From Mesodorylaimus sp. YZB2_4 (lineage: Eukaryota > Nematoda > Enoplea > Dorylaimida > Dorylaimidae), in the NCBI GenBank assembly GCA_030248295.1, contig JASANH010001563.1, forward strand, positions 186,001 to 250,000: a DNA stretch of 64,000 bases, written 5' to 3'. The translations under genes and the position numbers were made by a program. The notes under the pieces were generated by a model. The model worked only from the letters and a program-made list of their open reading frames with translations, ran no database searches and had not been told where the DNA came from. Below are positions 58,908 through 64,000 of the stretch, piece after piece (position 1 is the stretch's first letter; each line of letters starts with the position of its first letter).

Positions 58908-61900
58908 ATGAGACCATCGTATGATTGCACTAGTCCCGCATTGGTCGGAGGAAAGATGATTCGTGAATTGGATATTGCTGCGAATGCGTTGAGCACGAAC
59001 CGAGATGCGAGCAGGGTGGTCGTGGCTGGAAGGAATCGTAAGCGGTTGATTTTCCGTTTTTTTCCCCACTTTGCCTTTGGGACAGAATAAGACGTTTCTC
59101 ACGGTGTACGTAGGCTGGCAATTTTTGCTGTTGTGGGCCCAGATCTGCTAACGTAACCTGCAGTTAGGCAGTTGGTTCCCACCACATTCCCTATCTCTTT
59201 GAAAATGGACCCTTTCCTTTCCAGTATTAAAAATATTCAGCGTCGACGACAATTGTTTCGTTGAAGAACATAACCTGAAGGTTGGCAAGCAAGCAACCTT
59301 AAATTTTTCAAGCTTGGACGTTGCCTGGAGTCCAAACGAAGGCGAGACATGTTTTTGTTGCTCCTATTAGATTTACAAGACACTGGTTTTTTTAGAACAC
59401 ATCCTCGCCTCAGCTGCTACGAATGGTGCTGTCGTTCTGTGGAATTTGAATAAAGTGGCGAAGAATAAAGCTGGTACGATGGAGTTTCCTTGGCTACCCC
59501 ACCTAGTAGTCTACTTGTAACATGTCTGGGTCAGAAAGTGAAAAAAGTGACCGGTGGGGTGGGCTGTTACACCATGCCAAAATGGTAGGCCAGCCAACCA
59601 AGTCTTCCGCTATAGTGCGTGGCTGAAACATCACCCAAGCTAGCGGCTGTGTGCGAACGATCGATTGCCAGACGAGCCTCTATGTACTGCACTGTAGATC
59701 GCGTTCAGATTTGTAACTTTCCTCCAGACACGACATATCAAGTGCACAAAAGGACGGTGAACAAGGTCATATTCCATCAAACGGATGCGAGCAGTTTGTT
59801 GAGCGGGTCTCAAGATGCTACTATCAAACTATTCGATTTGAGGAAACGTACACCGGTTCATACGTTTGAGAAGTAAGCTAGTTATCTGCGTGAAATGCTT
59901 TTTTGATGAGATATTTTGATTTTAGTGGAAACGACAGTGTTCGTGATATTCAATTTTCGCCTCACTTCGCCACGCTGTTTATTGCCGCTGATGAGGCTGT
60001 GAGTGACCTTTTTTAATTGAACCCGTCGTTTTTTCGCATTTGTCTTTTCAGGGCAATGTGAAATGCTGGGATTTACGGAACTTTGATCGCCCACTGAAAC
60101 AATTTACGGCGCACACGGGGCCTCTGCTGTCCTTGGATTTCCATCCGACCGCTCGTCACTGGGTGGCCACTGGTGGGCGTGACAAGCTGATCAAGGTATG
60201 CTGTCTCGTTTCATATCCTTTTAAGTGGGCTAACCAGTCCTTGTTGTCTTTGAGGTCTACGACATTTCGGGCGAGAAGCCGACTGTGGTCTATTCAGTAC
60301 AAACCATTGCGCCCGTCAACAAGGTGAAATGGCGGCCGTCGAGGGAATGGCACATCGCCAGCTGCTCATTGGTCATCGACTGTAGCATACATGTTTGGGA
60401 TATTCGAAGACCGTTCATGCCATTCGCTTCGTTCGAGGAGCATCGAGACGTGGCCACAGGTAACACCCGCCTGTCACTTACTCTTCCAAAGTACAGTACA
60501 TTATAGGCTCGTTTTAGGCATCGCTTGGCTTCAGGATCCTCACAACTTCCTTTCGTGCGGCAAGGACGGACTGCTCGTTCAGCATTTGTTTCGCGACGCT
60601 TGCAGACCCGCCAATTTCGCGAATCCAGTTGGTTTGGACGTTGGTCCGTATGGCGATATTGCGTGCGCTTGTAAGTCTCCTCAGCATTCTTTTCTCTCGA
60701 AGAACTCAGCAAGAGATGGCTGATCATTTCAGTCAGCAACGATATTTTGCAATCCACAGTTCGGCAAAGCAATGGCGCCCCACCCAAAGGGCCCGCAATA
60801 CCTGCTCTTAATCGACTGCGCAGCGTGGCCATTGGCGGGAACACGCAACAGCAACAGTCACAGTCACAGCAGCAGGCCCAACAACTGCAGCAACAAAAAC
60901 AGAGCGAGCAGTTCCGAGCCCCGCATACAAGCTCGCTCTACGTGAACATGCTTTTGAACAATACGGATAAGGTAAGGCGATCAGTCGTTATCGATCGGTC
61001 TGTGCGAGCGTGAGTTGTTTTAGCGATTCTCCATGGAATGGTTTATACAAACTGCAACCCAGTATCGACTAGCCGGCAAGTCATTGTCGGAAGTGTGTTT
61101 GCACAACGCCAAGGTGGCATTTGGACTGGATCGAACGCAAGTGGCAACGTCCTGGCTGATTATACAATCATTCTACGACACTGCCTCCTCGGTACGTAAT
61201 GTTCTCGCAGGCGGACCGCCTGGATTTTTCGCACCGACCGCGGATCATGGTGAGTCAATGGCTCCTAAATCTTGTCTTCTCAAACCGTACTGTGTCTTGT
61301 TCAGGAGATTCGTTTTCTCAAAGTGGAGTACACACCGATCAGGTACTGGTAGTGGATACATCAGCCACGTCAGTGACGGGAGCTGTAGAGGTGGAAGCGG
61401 AAGAGGATCGCGTGGGCGGGTTGGATTTCCCGCGGCCGCAGAAGACCAGTACAACGATGGCCCCTCGTCTACCCTCCAATATGAACGCCGATTTGTTCTT
61501 TGGCGATGGCGAATTAGGAAAGATTGTTTTCGACGAATTCGAAGCACTACGGTTGTAAGCGCAGTCGCTTATGCTATTGTCCTGGAAGGGCAATGCGTAT
61601 TTTTTAGATTTCAAAATAGCGATAGTGATTGGAAACTGCAACACGAAGCCTTCGAACCGAGGCCAGCAATTGTACGTAGCAATTCGGATTTGGCCAGCGA
61701 TTCTGTCCCGGGCACTGATGCAGACATTCAGCAACTCTGTTCGAGCGGGGGGTCACCGAACACGGCTGACAGTGGCGACGCCTCGTCCTCCTCCACCAGA
61801 ACTGTGACCAAAGTGCAAATTCAAAGACCTAAGAATATTCTGCAGATATCGGCCTTTGGTCGTCGTGTGACCCCGCTGCCGTATTCAGGCCTCATCCAGC

Positions 61901-62740
61901 AAATGCTCCATTTCTACGCAGATAACGGCGACGTGCAGATGGCCGCCTCAGTGCTGTTGGTATTGGGCAGCAAGGGACGGTGCCTTGTCGACGACAACAC
62001 GCAGAGGGTTTGGTTCCACGCCTACATCGGTATGTCCATGGACACGTGCCGCCCGCTTGATCTGATTGCACCTTCATTTTGCAGAACTGCTCGATCGGTT
62101 CCAACTGTCCGCCGTGGCTGCCCAGGTGATAAGCCTGTGCCAGCTGCCCGAGATCAACATGATGAGCCAAGAATCGACCACGGTCACCTTGACGTGCAGT
62201 ATTTGCGAGAAATCACTGACCAGAGGCGGCTGGTGGTGCGAGCGGTGTCGACAGGCCACCAGTGTCTGCAGCGTCTGGTGAGTATTATCAGTCAGCCAGG
62301 GCACTCTGGTCAGCTGCGGCAGTGGTACCCCTTCTTTTCAAGCGGGTCTCAGAAAAGTCCTAGGCCTCTCTTTTCCCTTGCTAACTTGTTGCCTTCCCTT
62401 CGCTATACTGTAGACTTGTCTGCTCGCGTCACCCTTTTCCCTCGCCCAGCCAGAATCACGCAATGGCAACCAGTTTTCATGACAGCCTTTGCCACCCCAC
62501 CCGACCACCCGCTTTGATGCAAAACTAGTTTAGCTAGCGCTGACATAATGGGGGGGGGGGGGGGGATTGGCGTATTCACGTTTGCTTTCTCGTTTTAGCA
62601 ACGATTCTACAAGAGGCCTGTACGTGTGGTGTTTGGGGTGTGGCCACGGGGGCCACCTACATCACCTCAGAGACTGGTTCCAAAAGTACAACTACTGCCC
62701 CGCCGGCTGCGGACATGTCTGCGAACTGGCTGATAATTAA
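58908..62740 (+). CDS. WDR24: WDR24, GATOR2 complex subunit
   Basis: This is a WD40 and RING-type zinc protein of GATOR2, which activates mTORC1 in response to amino acids. The start MRPSYDCTSP leads into RELDIAANALSTNRDAS and VVVAGRN, aligned with the human N-terminus. WD repeats: LASAATNGAVVLWNLN, VHKRTVNKVIFH with SGSQDATIKLFDLRKR, WVATGGRDKLIKV and the WRPSREWHIASCS segment. The alpha-solenoid follows (MLHFYADNGDVQMAASVLLV near 61900). The C-terminal zinc module is CSICEKSLTRGGWWCERC and then GCGHGGHLHHLRDWF, ending CELADN. The second intron starts with GC instead of GT (59342). A 16-nt poly-G run lies in the last intron. Not all junctions between 60700 and 61800 were fixed. Confidence 0.92.
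62550..62565. repeat. 16-nt poly-G tract in WDR24 last intron
   Basis: A pure G run shortly upstream of the final WDR24 exon. It is likely unstable in length. Confidence 0.85.
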
Positions 62741-63064
62741 TCAGTGTTTGTAAAAAAGGCTGTCGATTCCTATGTTTGGATTCGGATTAGGACCTACGGT
62801 GTGTATGTATGTTAATAAGATTTCATTACAACCTTCGCCATTAGTCGCAAAAATAATATAAATCAGACAAAGACGGCGTTAGCAATACTTGGCATAAGTA
62901 CACTCGTCAGCCGTCAGCCGATCGATAATTGTCATCGAATTAATCACAGAAGCAACTCGAAAAAAAGAACCAGAAATTGCCTCGCTCACTTCGCAGAACA
63001 CGATTGATTAAGGCAATGAATAGGAGACGATGCCATAGCGGTAAGTCCAGTTTGACAAGGTCTG
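62741..63064. other. Convergent WDR24/Ral 3' region
   Basis: 324 bp between facing stop codons; nothing coding seen. AATAATATAAA-like sequence near 62853 may serve as the WDR24 poly(A) signal. Confidence 0.4.
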
Positions 63065-63926
63065 TTACAAAATGGTGCATTTTCGACGGCCCGGTTTTTT
63101 CTTGCGGCCATGTTCTGGCTGTTGACTACCGACGCCCGAAGTGACACCGCCTGCTTTTCGCTTCTTGATTTCGCGCATTAAATCATAAAACACCTGAAAA
63201 AGGCACGTTTAGATCACACAATCCATATTGCCTGTGTCTGGGGACATTGATGATGGTACGTCAGAAAGGCGACAAATTTCGTTCATAAGGCTCGTCGTAA
63301 ACTCGAAAGTACAATTAGAAAGTATATCGCGTGATGAAGGCAACTCACCTTGTCAACATTAGTGCGTGTCTTGGCCGAAGTCTCCACGTATCCCACGCCC
63401 CACTGCGCCGCTCTTTGCTGAGCTTGTTCAACGCTAACTTTACGAGCACTGGCCAAATCGCATTTATTACCAACGAGTAAAACGGGAATGTTCGGGTCCG
63501 AATTTTTCACTCGTAAGATTTGTTCTCTAAATAAGGAAATTAAGGTCAATGAAACTAGTTCCGAGCATGATTTCGAATGCTGGCGAAAGAATTTACCGGA
63601 ATTCAGTAGTAGCATCAAACGATTCTGTATCCGTAATCGAAAATACGCACAAAAAACCTTCACCACTTCGATAGTAATTATCCCTGGAAACAAAAAATTG
63701 CCATGGCGTGCATCAGATAACAGCGAAGTTTGCGGACCTGGTCAAACTAGAGAGAGATCACCGACCACCCAACAAATGCAGGGAGCATGAACCTCCTTCC
63801 CTACCTAATGGCGGAGTAATCCTCCTGACCGGCCGTATCCAATATGTCGATTTGACACTCTTCTCCGTCTAAAACTACCTTTTTTCTGTACGAATCGGCT
63901 TTCGTTGGTTCGTATTCTTCAACAAA
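63065..63926 (-). CDS. RAL: Ral small GTPase, N-terminal exon outside window
   Basis: This Ras-family GTPase controls exocyst-dependent secretion and acts downstream of Ras through RalGDS. Exons on the minus strand: 63926-63805, 63683-63597, 63536-63349 and 63193-63065. The effector region [18 protein letters not shown] is the Ral signature. Switch [14 protein letters not shown], base-binding NKCD and ETSAK follow. The C-terminus is a polybasic stretch ending in the CaaX box CTIL, whose final Leu predicts geranylgeranylation. The P-loop exon lies beyond the right edge: 63927-64000 reads as intron. Cys replaces the usual Ser in NKSD, a common tolerated variant. Confidence 0.95.
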
Positions 63927-64000
63927 CTGAAACCACAAGAGCTAGTATATGTAACGCAGAAAAACCCAAGCCGCATTCTCAAATTTCTTTCTTCACTGCA

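Noticed and set aside
61033-62517. 494-residue uninterrupted frame over WDR24
   Set aside because: Only parts of it (for example 61855-62030) match WDR24; the rest reads through introns and the wrong frame.

Overview
This is a eukaryotic, metazoan genomic window. Almost every recognisable gene is split by short GT-AG introns, mostly about 50-100 nt, and the products are animal-type: neurofibromin, XBP1, PHLPP, CDK12, Ral, shugoshin, WIPF, GPR155 and others. The gene set, the compact spacing, the short introns and a 23-nt IRE1-type intron in XBP1 suggest an invertebrate with a compact, intron-rich genome. I cannot place the lineage from sequence alone.

Layout, left to right (strand in brackets): NUP58 (-, runs off the left edge), TMEM19 (+), PHLPP (-), a small unknown gene (-), XBP1 (+), NF1/neurofibromin (-, about 12.7 kb), citrate synthase (+), HSPE1/Cpn10 (-), HSPD1/Hsp60 (+), COQ10 (-), GPR155/LYCHOS (+), WIPF/verprolin (-), shugoshin (+), OXNAD1 (+), SPT4 (-), MPC1 (-), an MPLKIP/TTDN1-like gene (+), CDK12 (-), WDR24 (+) and Ral (-, runs off the right edge). 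Neighbours alternate strands almost perfectly, so the window is a chain of divergent promoters and convergent 3' ends. Many exon junctions were checked by reading through the splice sites. For TMEM19, XBP1, citrate synthase, HSPE1, HSPD1, COQ10, shugoshin, OXNAD1 and MPLKIP the summed exon lengths are exact multiples of three. For NF1, PHLPP, GPR155, WIPF, CDK12 and WDR24 the spans are firm but not every internal junction was fixed.

Functional threads: an unfolded-protein and heat-stress theme (XBP1 with its cytoplasmic IRE1 intron; Hsp10 and Hsp60 sharing a divergent promoter with heat-shock-element-like sites); a mitochondrial run (citrate synthase, Hsp10, Hsp60, COQ10; also MPC1 and OXNAD1); Ras/Akt/mTORC1 control (NF1, PHLPP, Ral, GPR155, WDR24); and nuclear or cell-cycle genes (NUP58, shugoshin, SPT4, CDK12, MPLKIP).

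The most interesting signal is in XBP1. Two hairpins with CNG|CNGN loops flank exactly 23 nt. Removing those 23 nt switches the reading frame and opens a 463-residue protein, against 296 residues unspliced. The non-coding space holds several unannotated repeats: a near-perfect palindrome in a NUP58 intron, a roughly 580-bp foldback in a shugoshin intron, an element with about 60-bp inverted repeats in the 2.8-kb OXNAD1 intron, and a tRNA-like SINE candidate with an 8-bp target duplication in the MPLKIP intron.
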